DNA of 64,000 bases, from positions 117,658-181,657 of the forward strand of contig JAKSTM010000001.1 in the NCBI GenBank assembly GCA_024402565.1. The letters are read 5' to 3'. Of the stretch, positions 50,767-58,955 are shown piece after piece. Made by a program: the position numbers and the translations under genes. Positions within the stretch are counted from its first letter, which is position 1; each line of letters starts with the position of its first letter. The notes under the pieces are model-generated. The model did no database searches. It saw nothing but the letters and a program-made list of their open reading frames with translations, and was not told where the DNA came from. The stretch comes from Treponema sp. GTDB lineage: Bacteria; Spirochaetota; Spirochaetia; Treponematales; Treponemataceae.

Positions 50767-50813
50767 AATCAAATGGTCCCTGAGCTTGTCGAAGGGCCCA
50801 TTTGATTTTTTAG
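50767..50813 (+). repeat. Long inverted repeat with a dispersed 16-mer in its loop
   Basis: AATCAAATGGTCCC (50767-50780) and GGGCCCATTTGATT (50794-50807) pair over 14 positions with one mismatch. The 16-mer TGAGCTTGTCGAAGGG (50781-50796), also at 45436-45451, forms the loop. A T-run follows, so it can act as a second terminator. Confidence 0.8.
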
Positions 50814-50877
50814 TTTGGTAAACAAAGGAATTAAGCCTGTCTAAATTACAGTTGCTCAATTTGTTTTCACTATATCG

Positions 50878-50905
50878 TTAAATGAGACACTGGTATTTCT
50901 ATAAT
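50878..50905 (+). promoter_or_regulatory. Putative promoter of the sigma-factor gene
   Basis: TATAAT (50900-50905) is consensus; TTAAAT about 16 bases upstream is a weak -35. The leader of about 24 nt has GAGAGG before ATG 50936. Confidence 0.5.
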
Positions 50906-50935
50906 TTACTTAAAATAAGTTTTGAGAGGTAGATT

Positions 50936-51784
50936 ATGGAAGATTTGAATGTTTACGGGCTTTATTTGAAGGAAATGAAGAAAGAAGTTGAGTATCTGTC
51001 CGTGAAAGAAGAACAAAAACTGGTAAAGGAAGCCAAGAGTGGCGATAAAAAAGCCCGAGATAAAGTGATTACTTCATCTCTTCATTTTGTAATAAATGTA
51101 GCAAAAACATTTTCTGTGTCAAAAAGTCTCTCCAGGGAGGACCTTATTGGTTATGGGAATATTGGGCTTTTGAAAGCTTTTGAAAAATATGATCTTTCTT
51201 GCGGAACTCGTTTTATTACATATGCATCATATTGGATTTATAAAGAAATTAGTGATGCAGTTAAAAAATATTCCCGGTTTGTTCGTTTACCACAAAACTG
51301 CGAAGAACTCCTTTCAAAAGTAAATTCTATAATGGATTCATTTGAATTAAATATTTCTGAAAATGAAAAAATTGAAAAAACTGCATTGATTTTAGGAATA
51401 AGTCAATCTTGTGTTAAGAATCTTTTAGGAATCTCATGTGCTGTTATTTCTTTAGATTCCGGTTTTGAAAATCAGAATGAAGATTTTTCATTATCATTAA
51501 TTGATAATATTTCTGATGAAAAAAATGTTTCACCATATGAATACACTGAAAAGCAAGAAATAAAAGAATTAATCTCTAATATGCTTGAAAACCTTCCAGA
51601 AGATGAAAAAAGGGTCCTTGTTTTGAGAAATGGCCTTGATAATAAGGGGTGCCGTTCTTTCAGAAAAATTGGACTTGAAATGGGAGTATCCAACGAAACT
51701 GTTAGGAAAATCGAGCGGCATGCATTAGAACATTGCCGAAAATATGAAAAAATACCTGATTTTGAAGGATATTTTGCAGCCTGA
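50936..51784 (+). CDS. Alternative sigma70-family RNA polymerase sigma factor
   Basis: 282 residues, with regions 1.2 to 4 but no region 1.1, as in group 2 or 3 sigma factors. Region 1.2 is DLNVYGLYLKEMKKEVEYLS; region 2 has ITSSLHFVINVAKTFS, DLIGYGNIGLLKAFEKYDLS and TRFITYASYWIYKEISDAV (the -10 reading helix); region 4 has LPEDEKRVLVLRNGLDNKGC and the helix-turn-helix SFRKIGLEMGVSNETVRKIE. The -10 helix WIYKEI differs from the housekeeping WIRQAI. It stands alone between the flgF-flgG operon and flgJ, where T. pallidum has no sigma gene as far as I recall. Its regulon is unknown. Confidence 0.85.
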   Translation: MEDLNVYGLYLKEMKKEVEYLSVKEEQKLVKEAKSGDKKARDKVITSSLHFVINVAKTFSVSKSLSREDLIGYGNIGLLKAFEKYDLSCGTRFITYASYWIYKEISDAVKKYSRFVRLPQNCEELLSKVNSIMDSFELNISENEKIEKTALILGISQSCVKNLLGISCAVISLDSGFENQNEDFSLSLIDNISDEKNVSPYEYTEKQEIKELISNMLENLPEDEKRVLVLRNGLDNKGCRSFRKIGLEMGVSNETVRKIERHALEHCRKYEKIPDFEGYFAA

Positions 51785-51801
51785 TACATATAAAATATTC
51801 C

Positions 51802-51828
51802 TAAGAAAATTCTGTAATCAACCGATAT
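51802..51828 (+). promoter_or_regulatory. FliA (sigma28) promoter of flgJ
   Basis: TAAG (51802-51805), 15-bp spacer, ACCGATAT (51821-51828). The ATG at 51836 follows after 7 bases, the same geometry as fliK. Confidence 0.75.
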
Positions 51829-51835
51829 TTGATAT

Positions 51836-52363
51836 ATGAATGTTTCAGCAATTAGTACATATACAGGATTAACAAACGGTTCGGCTGCAATACAGGCAGC
51901 AACTGAAAATGCAGATAAAGCAAAATTTTCAGAGTTATTGGATAAACTTCGTTCTGGAAATAAAGCTTCTTCTGAAAAACAAGGGGAATCTACACTTTCG
52001 TCTTCTCAGATTATGCAAAATGGCCGTTTGAATGGTGAATACACAACTGGTTTTCATGGAATGTATATTGCTGAATCTGATAAAACTTCTGCACCAAGGG
52101 GTGCTGCCGCTAATCAGGCAAATCCAAATGTAAAAACTAAAACAATAGACCGCACAAGCGAACTATATGAAAAAGCTCAGGAACTGGAAAATTACTTCGT
52201 TAAACAGATGCTTTCGGAAATGAGAAAATCAATCAATAAATCAAAAGATTCTGACTTTGCTACAAAAATGTACGAAGATATGCTTTGGGATGAGTATTCA
52301 GAAGCAATGACGAAAAATGCAGGATTTGGACTTGCGGATCAGATTTATTCTCAACTTGCCTAA
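51836..52363 (+). CDS. flgJ: Flagellar rod-binding protein FlgJ (N-terminal domain only)
   Basis: 175 residues. The rod-binding domain is at ~105-175: KAQELENYFVKQMLSEMRKS, then ATKMYEDMLWDEYSEAMTKN and AGFGLADQIYSQL. The peptidoglycan hydrolase domain seen in gammaproteobacterial FlgJ is missing, as usual in spirochaetes, so another enzyme must open the wall. The N-terminal half is Ser/Ala-rich and disordered. FlgJ caps the growing rod. No Shine-Dalgarno precedes the start, and the FliA promoter predicts a leaderless message. Confidence 0.88.
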   Translation: MNVSAISTYTGLTNGSAAIQAATENADKAKFSELLDKLRSGNKASSEKQGESTLSSSQIMQNGRLNGEYTTGFHGMYIAESDKTSAPRGAAANQANPNVKTKTIDRTSELYEKAQELENYFVKQMLSEMRKSINKSKDSDFATKMYEDMLWDEYSEAMTKNAGFGLADQIYSQLA

Positions 52364-52387
52364 AAATAAAAAAATTAAAAATTTCCC

Positions 52388-52414
52388 TAAACATTTTATT
52401 TTTCACTCCGATAT
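52388..52414 (+). promoter_or_regulatory. FliA (sigma28) promoter of the flgN-flgK-flgL-fliW-csrA operon
   Basis: TAAA (52388-52391), 15-bp spacer, TCCGATAT (52407-52414). Unlike fliK and flgJ, there is a leader of about 26 nt, with TTGGAG before ATG 52447. Confidence 0.87.
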
Positions 52415-52446
52415 TCCTATTAGAAGACCAATATTGGAGTATAAAA

Positions 52447-52875
52447 ATGGAAAAATCACAGATTGAAACTTTCGAAACAATTCTTGACCTGGAAGATAAT
52501 CTGATTTCTGAAATTGCTTTGATTCAGAAAAATATCCATGATGCAGTTTTGTCAAAATCTTGGGAAAACCTCACTTTGCTTATCAATAACATGAAAGATG
52601 CTTCATCTGATTTTGAAAAAATTGATTTGCAGCGTGATGAAATTCAGCGGGAAATGACTTCTGCAGAACTTCGTCCATACTCTAAAAAACTCTTAATTAT
52701 GCGTTCAAAACTTTCTCAGTCAAAAATTCAGAATCAGGTATTGAACGATTACATAAGTATTACCCGCGGATTTATAAATGGTGTTCTTGATAAAGCATCT
52801 ACAAAAACTTATTCACGTTACGGACAGATTGTTCAGAAGCAGCCGGTAAGTGTGCTGGTAAGTGCACACTATTAA
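52447..52875 (+). CDS. flgN: FlgN-like flagellar export chaperone
   Basis: 142 residues, predicted almost wholly helical with two long heptad stretches (IETFETILDLEDNLISEIAL; LTLLINNMKDASSDFEKIDL) and a basic region YSKKLLIMRSKLSQSKIQNQ. FlgN-type chaperones keep FlgK and FlgL unfolded and deliver them to the export gate. Sequence conservation is always low; the assignment rests on size, helical pattern and position 17 bp upstream of flgK. First gene of the late flagellar operon. Confidence 0.75.
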   Translation: MEKSQIETFETILDLEDNLISEIALIQKNIHDAVLSKSWENLTLLINNMKDASSDFEKIDLQRDEIQREMTSAELRPYSKKLLIMRSKLSQSKIQNQVLNDYISITRGFINGVLDKASTKTYSRYGQIVQKQPVSVLVSAHY

Positions 52876-52892
52876 TTTGGGAGGCAAAGATT

Positions 52893-54764
52893 ATGGGATC
52901 AACATTTTCAGGAATTGAACTTGGTAAGCGCAGTATTATGGCAAATACAGATGCCATCACAACTGCAGGACATAACATTTCAAATGCTAATACAGAAGGA
53001 TATTCTCGCCAAAGAGTAAAAATTAAGGAATTTGATCCTCTTTATAAGCCGGATCTGAGTCGCCCGGAACGACCAGGCCTTATTGGACAGGGAGTTGATG
53101 TTCAGGCTATAGAACGTGTCCGTGATGAATTCCTCGATACTCGTATCGTCGCTCAGGCTAACCAGGAATCATACTGGGGAACTCGTTCTGAATATTACAA
53201 TATGCTGGAACAGATTTATAACGAGCCTTATGATATTTCAATTCGCTCAAATATGGACAAATTCTGGGAAGGCTGGCAGGAACTTGCCATGAATCCGGAA
53301 AGTCAGGCAGCTCGTCAGGCAGTTGTTACTCGTGGTGAAACTTTGACAGATTCTATTCGTCAAAGATGGGAAAGCCTTGATGGAATTCAGAAGATTCTTG
53401 ATTCTGATATTGAAGCCACAGTTCGTCAGGTAAATGATCTTGTTCGTCAAATTGCAGCAACTAATAATCAGATTGTTGAAAGCCGTGGACTTGGTGATAA
53501 TCCAAATGACCTTCTTGACCGTCGTGATCTTTTAGTAGATAAACTTTCAACTCTTATTAATATTACTCGCGATACAAGAGACCCTGATGAATTTATGATT
53601 CATGTGGACGGACATATTCTCGTTCAGGGACATATAGCACGTGATTTTGCCCTTGAAACACGTCGCGATGATACTGGACTAAATAAAATCGTCTGGGCAG
53701 ATACAGGAAATGATGCTTTATTTAGAGGCGGAAAATTAGGGGCTTTAGTTGAACTCCGTGATGTTGATCTTAGAAATGAAATTCAGAGTTTAAATACAAT
53801 GACAATGAATTTCTCTGATCTTGTAAACGATGTTCACCGTAATGCTGCTGGTAGTAACAAAGTTACTGGCCTTGATTTCTTTGTTCAGCACGATTTCGTA
53901 GAAAATGTAAACGGAAACTTTGACCGTGATGGAGACGGTGTTCTTGATTCATCTTATGTTTTCAGATTCACAGGAACAAATGAACTTGATATGCAACAGC
54001 AGATTGGTTTGGAAGGTGTAATGACACTTAATGGAACATCTGGAAATGTTCAGATTGCTTATCATGCAACTGATACAGTTGAAACTGTAATTAACAGAAT
54101 CAATGATTCTCCTTCAGAAGTGAAAGCATACCTTGACCGTAATAATCATCTTGTGCTTAAAGCTACAACAGCAATGAATCAGGAAAATCCTGATTTTGTA
54201 ATTCGCCATGTTGAAGATTCAGGATTTTTCCTTGCTGGTTATTCTGGAATTCTTCAGGGAATTGGTGAAGAAAATGCCTATGATTTTGCACAGGCTGATG
54301 CAGTTAACTCATTGGCTGGAGCTCAGTTTGCAGTTAGCCCAGTAACAAATCCTTCGGCTTATGTTGCGGTAAATGATGCAATTCGTAATGACGTAATGAG
54401 TGTTGCAGCTGCATTTGTTGATCCGAATGGAAATGTTAACGCAGGGGACGGTCGTGCTGCTACAGAAATTGCTGCCATAAGAAATACAAAAATCATGATC
54501 GGTTCAGAAAGAACACTTGATGATTTCTTTGCAGATTCTGTTACAAATGTGGGACTTAAAGGCGAACAGGCAGAGATGAATCATTTGAGCCAGACAGCTA
54601 TTATGAATGATCTGCGTTCAACTAGAGATTCTATTAGTGGCGTAAATATTGATGAAGAACTTGCTGACATTTTGAAATTTCAGCATGGATATAATGCAGC
54701 TGCAAAGTTTATTACAGTTTGGGATAACCTTGTAGACACAATAATTAACCGTCTCGGTGTTTAA
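52893..54764 (+). CDS. flgK: Hook-filament junction protein FlgK (HAP1)
   Basis: 623 residues. N-terminal FSGIELGKRSIMANTDAITT then AGHNISNANTEGYSRQRVKI; C-terminal GVNIDEELADILKFQHGYNA and AAKFITVWDNLVDTIINRLG are the axial helices. The central domain is long, with NNQIVESRGLGDNPNDLLDR in the conserved D1 region. FlgK joins the hook to the FlaB filament. A good GGGAGG lies upstream. Like flgE it uses biased codons. flgL follows after 30 bp. Confidence 0.95.
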   Translation: MGSTFSGIELGKRSIMANTDAITTAGHNISNANTEGYSRQRVKIKEFDPLYKPDLSRPERPGLIGQGVDVQAIERVRDEFLDTRIVAQANQESYWGTRSEYYNMLEQIYNEPYDISIRSNMDKFWEGWQELAMNPESQAARQAVVTRGETLTDSIRQRWESLDGIQKILDSDIEATVRQVNDLVRQIAATNNQIVESRGLGDNPNDLLDRRDLLVDKLSTLINITRDTRDPDEFMIHVDGHILVQGHIARDFALETRRDDTGLNKIVWADTGNDALFRGGKLGALVELRDVDLRNEIQSLNTMTMNFSDLVNDVHRNAAGSNKVTGLDFFVQHDFVENVNGNFDRDGDGVLDSSYVFRFTGTNELDMQQQIGLEGVMTLNGTSGNVQIAYHATDTVETVINRINDSPSEVKAYLDRNNHLVLKATTAMNQENPDFVIRHVEDSGFFLAGYSGILQGIGEENAYDFAQADAVNSLAGAQFAVSPVTNPSAYVAVNDAIRNDVMSVAAAFVDPNGNVNAGDGRAATEIAAIRNTKIMIGSERTLDDFFADSVTNVGLKGEQAEMNHLSQTAIMNDLRSTRDSISGVNIDEELADILKFQHGYNAAAKFITVWDNLVDTIINRLGV

Positions 54765-54794
54765 TTTTAGTATAGAAGATTTCAGGAGATAAAT

Positions 54795-56039
54795 ATGCAG
54801 AGAATCAGTTCTAAAATGTATAATAACGATACTCAGACAAATCTTAGACTTCAAGAAAGTCGTATGAATAATGTACAGAATCAGATTGGAAGTCAGCAGA
54901 AAATTCAACGGCTTCGAGACGATCCTCTGGCTGCTGGTCATCTTGTTCGTTATGAATCATTTCTGAACCGCGTAAATCAGTTTGAAAAAAATGCGGCAAC
55001 ACTTACAGATGAATTTGCTCTCCGTGAAGGTTATATGCAGGATTCTCTTGATATCATGCAGAGAATTCGTGAACTTGCTGTAACAGGTGCCAACGGAATC
55101 TATACAAAAGAAGATCTTTCAAATATGGCAACTGAAGTTGATGAACTTCTTTCTCAGCTTGTTCAGAATGCCAATGCTGTAAGTTCTGATGGAAATGCGC
55201 TTTTTGCAGGTACAAATACAAAGGCTACAGCTTTTGAAGTTGAAATGGGGAATGTTGAAGGTTCAGGAGTTCCTCTTGTTCAGAATGTAAAGTATAACGG
55301 AAATATCGATGTTAACATGATCGAAATTGACGAACATAAATACATGGCAAATGACAATGCCGGAAATAAAACTTTCTGGGCAGAAAACCAGCAGGTTTAC
55401 GGTGCCCGTGATGTTTCTGCATGGCAGGCTTCAAGTGACAGTGTTATTTCCATTGATGGTGTTGAAATAAAAATTTCCGCCGGTGACAATGCATACGCTT
55501 TGGTTTCAAAAATCAATTCAAGCGCAGCTGCAGTTAAGGCCAGTATTGATCCAGTGACAAACAGCCTGAATCTTGCAACAACAGACGCACGTCAGATGTG
55601 GGTTTCAGATATAAACGGAAAAGTAATGAATGAACTTGGAATCGTAAATGATTCTACTCAAAAACCTCCATACAACTTTGCAAAGGGTGTACGTGTTGCA
55701 GGTGGTTCAATGTTTGATACAGTTATTGCTTTCCGTAATGCGCTTCTTGCTGGGGATAATGAATCAATCGGTGGCCGTGTTCTTGGTTCATTAGATATGG
55801 GGATTGACTCACTTGTAAGCCGACTTGCAAAAAGTGGAAGTGAATATGAAAGGGCACAGATGAATGTAACACGTTCTTCTAAACTTGCTCTTGATGTAAC
55901 ACAGCAGATTTCCCGTGAAGGGGATCTGGACTATACAAAAGCAATTACCGATTTGAAAATGCTTGATTATGCAAATCAGGCTACACTAAGCCAGGCTGGG
56001 AAGATGTATTCAAGCACTTTACTTAACTACATGCGATAG
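54795..56039 (+). CDS. flgL: Hook-filament junction protein FlgL (HAP3)
   Basis: 414 residues. MQRISSKMYNNDTQTNLRLQ and IQRLRDDPLAAGHLVRYESF form the flagellin-like N-terminal helix (RDDPLAA is typical). The C-terminal helix is LDYTKAITDLKMLDYANQAT. FlgL sits between FlgK and the filament. CAGGAG precedes the ATG. fliW begins 12 bp after the stop. Confidence 0.95.
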   Translation: MQRISSKMYNNDTQTNLRLQESRMNNVQNQIGSQQKIQRLRDDPLAAGHLVRYESFLNRVNQFEKNAATLTDEFALREGYMQDSLDIMQRIRELAVTGANGIYTKEDLSNMATEVDELLSQLVQNANAVSSDGNALFAGTNTKATAFEVEMGNVEGSGVPLVQNVKYNGNIDVNMIEIDEHKYMANDNAGNKTFWAENQQVYGARDVSAWQASSDSVISIDGVEIKISAGDNAYALVSKINSSAAAVKASIDPVTNSLNLATTDARQMWVSDINGKVMNELGIVNDSTQKPPYNFAKGVRVAGGSMFDTVIAFRNALLAGDNESIGGRVLGSLDMGIDSLVSRLAKSGSEYERAQMNVTRSSKLALDVTQQISREGDLDYTKAITDLKMLDYANQATLSQAGKMYSSTLLNYMR

Positions 56040-56050
56040 GATGGAAAAAA

Positions 56051-56497
56051 ATGACAGTAAACACAAAAGCAAATAAAATGGTTGAAGTACCTGATGATCA
56101 CATTCTTACAATACCAGAAGGAATATTCGGTTTTGAAGATTTTACAAAATATGCACTGATTGATTCTGAATATGAGCCTTTTTTGTGGTTGCAGAGTATT
56201 GAAAATGCTGAAGTGGCATTTTTAATTGTTGATCCATTTTTAATCTGTTCAAGTTATGAAACCGATATTGATGATGAATCTTTGAAAAAAATTGGTATTT
56301 CAAAACCAGAAGATATTATTATTATGACTATTGTAACAGTTCCTTCAAATGGTACTCCAATAACTGCCAATTTTGCAGGACCTCTTGTTATAAATAAAAA
56401 TACCCGTGAGGCTATGCAGGTTATTATTAATGATAACCGTTGGTCAACAAAGGTTGATATTATGGCAATGCTTCAGGGAAACGGGGAGGAAAAATAA
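56051..56497 (+). CDS. fliW: Flagellar assembly factor FliW
   Basis: 148 residues. The FliW beta-barrel shows [40 protein letters not shown] and [20 protein letters not shown] then [19 protein letters not shown]. FliW binds either flagellin or CsrA; when flagellin is exported, FliW is freed to block CsrA, linking filament assembly to translation. The last base of its stop is the first base of the csrA start (TAATG at 56495-56499), so the two are made in a fixed ratio. Confidence 0.95.
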   Translation: MTVNTKANKMVEVPDDHILTIPEGIFGFEDFTKYALIDSEYEPFLWLQSIENAEVAFLIVDPFLICSSYETDIDDESLKKIGISKPEDIIIMTIVTVPSNGTPITANFAGPLVINKNTREAMQVIINDNRWSTKVDIMAMLQGNGEEK

Positions 56498-56739
56498 TGC
56501 TTATTCTCGCCCGAAAAATTGATGAAAAAATAAAAATCGGAAATGACATAACTCTCACCATTATCAGCGTACAGGGCGACCAGGTGAAGATTGGGGTGGA
56601 AGCTCCAAAAAATGTGAAAGTTTTCCGACAGGAAGTTTTTGATGCTATTCAAGAAGAAAATAAAGCGGCTCTTGCTTCTCCTTCTCAGAATGAAACTGCA
56701 GTAACTGCACTGTCAAAACTTTTCAAAAAAAATGGTTAG
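56497..56739 (+). CDS. csrA: Carbon storage regulator CsrA
   Basis: 80 residues. [20 protein letters not shown], then [20 protein letters not shown] carries the RNA-binding end with the conserved VxRxEV-type sequence (here VFRQEV). The C-terminal ~25 residues form a longer helical tail than in E. coli CsrA (61 residues), as usual for FliW-regulated forms. The dimer binds GGA motifs in mRNA leaders and blocks translation, classically of flagellin. Last gene of the FliA-driven operon; no terminator is seen before the next promoter. Confidence 0.96.
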   Translation: MLILARKIDEKIKIGNDITLTIISVQGDQVKIGVEAPKNVKVFRQEVFDAIQEENKAALASPSQNETAVTALSKLFKKNG

Positions 56740-56741
56740 TC

Positions 56742-56771
56742 TTGACCTGTTTCATATTTTTTTATTATAAT
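56742..56771 (+). promoter_or_regulatory. Promoter of the bS22-like ribosomal protein gene
   Basis: TTGACC (56742-56747), 18-bp spacer, TATAAT (56766-56771), directly after csrA. Confidence 0.75.
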
Positions 56772-56813
56772 AATAACACTTTATAAAGTTATTTTAATTA
56801 AGGAGCTCTATTC

Positions 56814-56900
56814 ATGCCTTGTGGTAAGAAAAGAAAGCGCCAGAAGATGGCCACACATAAGCGTAAGAAGATGCTTAGACGCAACAGACACAAGAAATAG
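56814..56900 (+). CDS. Very small basic ribosomal protein (bS22 / AURKAIP1-COX24 type, 28 residues)
   Basis: ATG 56814 to TAG 56900, with AAGGAG 8 bases upstream, its own sigma70 promoter and its own terminator. The 28-residue product begins MPCGKKRKRQKMATHKRKKM and ends in Arg/Lys/His. The pattern KKRKRQKMxxHKRKKMLRRNR resembles the bacterial COX24-domain miniproteins, known as bS22 in mycobacterial ribosomes, where the chain is buried in the small-subunit rRNA. More than half of the residues are basic, which fits rRNA binding. Identification rests on the pattern and on the expression signals. Confidence 0.82.
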   Translation: MPCGKKRKRQKMATHKRKKMLRRNRHKK

Positions 56901-56932
56901 TCTATTTCCTTGTTGACGTTGTGGTGTCAAAT

Positions 56933-56982
56933 AAGACCGTGCAAGTTCATTTTAATAATGGACTACGCGGTCTTTTTTTTTT
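56933..56982 (+). terminator. Terminator of the bS22-like gene
   Basis: AAGACCG (56933-56939) pairs with CGGTCTT (56968-56974), with an inner AGTTCAT/ATGGACT pairing, then a T-run to 56982. A TATACT at 56982-56987 may be the -10 of dxs. Confidence 0.85.
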
Positions 56983-57010
56983 ATACTACTCTTAATTACT
57001 ACTGAATTTT

Positions 57011-58900
57011 ATGTACTTGGAAACTATTAATTCACCTGCAGATATTCAAAAACTCTCTCAAAAAGAAATTTCAGAACTTTCGTCTGAACTTAGGCAGAAA
57101 ATTCTTTCTGTGGTTGGTAAAAATGGTGGACATCTTGCAAGTAATCTTGGTGCAGTAGAACTTACTATTGCTTTGCATAGGGTTTTTTCAACACCTAAGG
57201 ATGCAATTATTTTTGACGTCAGTCATCAGTGTTATGCTCATAAACTTTTAACAGGCAGACTTCCTCAATTTGATACTGTCCGTCAACATCAGGGACTTTC
57301 CGGTTTTACTAATATAGAAGAAAGTGAACATGATTTTTTTACAAGTGGTCATGCATCTACTTCGATTTCATCTGCACTGGGGTTATTAACAGCATGGGAA
57401 AAACAGGGACATGATGGAAAAGTAGTAGCAGTTATTGGGGATGGTGCCCTTACAGGCGGTCTTGCTTTTGAAGGATTGGAACATGCTGGACAGCTTTCTA
57501 AAAATTTGATTGTTATACTTAATGATAATCAAATGTCTATCGACCATAATACCGGCTCTGTTTCTCGTTATCTTTCCCGTCTTACAGTTTCTTCAAGATA
57601 TCAATCTTTCCGTTATAAAATAGATCGTGCAATCGATAAAATTCCATATATCAATAAATCTCTTGAAAAATTGGTTTTCCGGTTTAAGCGTTCGATAAAA
57701 GGTCTTATGCTTACGAATAATCTTTTTGTTGACCTTGGCTTTGAATATGTGGGACCGTTGAATGGTCATAATGAGATGAATCTTGAACATGTTTTACGAA
57801 GGGTAAAAAAACTTCATAGACCTGTTGTCGTTCATGTGGTGACTAAAAAAGGAAAAGGGTATTCATATGCCGAAGAAACCCCGGAGAATTTTCATGGTGT
57901 AGGTCCATTTGATGTAAAAAACGGGGTACTGAAAAAATCAAATAAACTGACTTTTACAGAAAGTTTTAGTAATTCGATAGTAAGTCTTGGCCGTAAAAAT
58001 GAAAAAATAGTGGCTATAACTGCTGCTATGGCCCAGGGAACTGGACTTTCAAAGTTTGAGCGAAAATTTCCTGCCAGATTTTTTGATGTCGGAATTGCTG
58101 AAGAGCATGCAGTTACCTTTGCAGGCGGTTTAGCACGTGGCGGTATGATTCCGGTTTGTTGTATTTATTCTACATTTATTCAACGTTCTGTGGATCAGAT
58201 TATTCATGATATTTCATTGCAAAAACTCCATGCTATTTTTGTTTTGGACAGGGCAGGAGCAGTTCCAGGAGATGGTGCAACTCATCAGGGAATTTTTGAT
58301 ATTGCTCTTTTTCGTCCTGTTCCGGAAGCAATAATTTTAAGTCCTGTTAGTGATGTAGATTTACATCTGTGTTTAAGATGGGCAGTAAATTCTGCAGCTT
58401 CATGTGTATTTATTCGTTATCCAAAACTTTCATGTCCTGAAGAATTGGATGCATTCCGTCAGCCTGTTTCCTTGGGTAAAGGAATTTTTGTACCCGCTGC
58501 GGATTTTTCAAATTTATCTGATTCTGAATTTGTTTCAAGAACAAGAAAAAAACTTGTTGTTACTACAGGCGGGATGTTCACTGAAGTTCAGTCCGCTTGT
58601 AAAAAATACATAATGGAAAATTCAGGACTTGCTGATATTTTTGTACTGAGATTTATAAAACCATTTGATGAAACATATTTTAAGGATTTGGTCGCCCGAT
58701 ATGATGAAGTTATTCTTGTTGAAGATGGTGTAAAAACAGGTGGAATTTCAGAATATCTGGAAATATTGCTATTGAAGAATGATTATAAAAATATCAAGAT
58801 TCTTGCCTTTGAAGAGAAATTTTATTCTCACGGAACTCGTGAAGAAGTTCTTTCTGAAGCAGGTTTAGGAATTGAAGATATATATAAAGCTTTGATTTAA
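57011..58900 (+). CDS. dxs: 1-deoxy-D-xylulose-5-phosphate synthase
   Basis: 629 residues. Thiamine-diphosphate enzyme that condenses pyruvate with glyceraldehyde 3-phosphate, the first step of the MEP isoprenoid pathway. LASNLGAVELTIALHRVFST, FDVSHQCYAHKLLTGR (substrate His), GDGALTGGLAFEGLEHAG with LNDNQMSI (ThDP/Mg motif GDG..N), DVGIAEEHAVTFAGGLARGG (catalytic Glu) and the transketolase C-domain LVEDGVKTGGISEYLE are complete. Start ATG 57011 has no clear Shine-Dalgarno. T. pallidum is believed to lack the MEP pathway, so dxs adds to the picture of a more self-sufficient treponeme. cmk follows after 55 bp. Confidence 0.96.
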   Translation: MYLETINSPADIQKLSQKEISELSSELRQKILSVVGKNGGHLASNLGAVELTIALHRVFSTPKDAIIFDVSHQCYAHKLLTGRLPQFDTVRQHQGLSGFTNIEESEHDFFTSGHASTSISSALGLLTAWEKQGHDGKVVAVIGDGALTGGLAFEGLEHAGQLSKNLIVILNDNQMSIDHNTGSVSRYLSRLTVSSRYQSFRYKIDRAIDKIPYINKSLEKLVFRFKRSIKGLMLTNNLFVDLGFEYVGPLNGHNEMNLEHVLRRVKKLHRPVVVHVVTKKGKGYSYAEETPENFHGVGPFDVKNGVLKKSNKLTFTESFSNSIVSLGRKNEKIVAITAAMAQGTGLSKFERKFPARFFDVGIAEEHAVTFAGGLARGGMIPVCCIYSTFIQRSVDQIIHDISLQKLHAIFVLDRAGAVPGDGATHQGIFDIALFRPVPEAIILSPVSDVDLHLCLRWAVNSAASCVFIRYPKLSCPEELDAFRQPVSLGKGIFVPAADFSNLSDSEFVSRTRKKLVVTTGGMFTEVQSACKKYIMENSGLADIFVLRFIKPFDETYFKDLVARYDEVILVEDGVKTGGISEYLEILLLKNDYKNIKILAFEEKFYSHGTREEVLSEAGLGIEDIYKALI

Positions 58901-58955
58901 ACTTTTAAATTATATTTTATTATATTTAATTTATTATATTTAATATGGAGGACTT

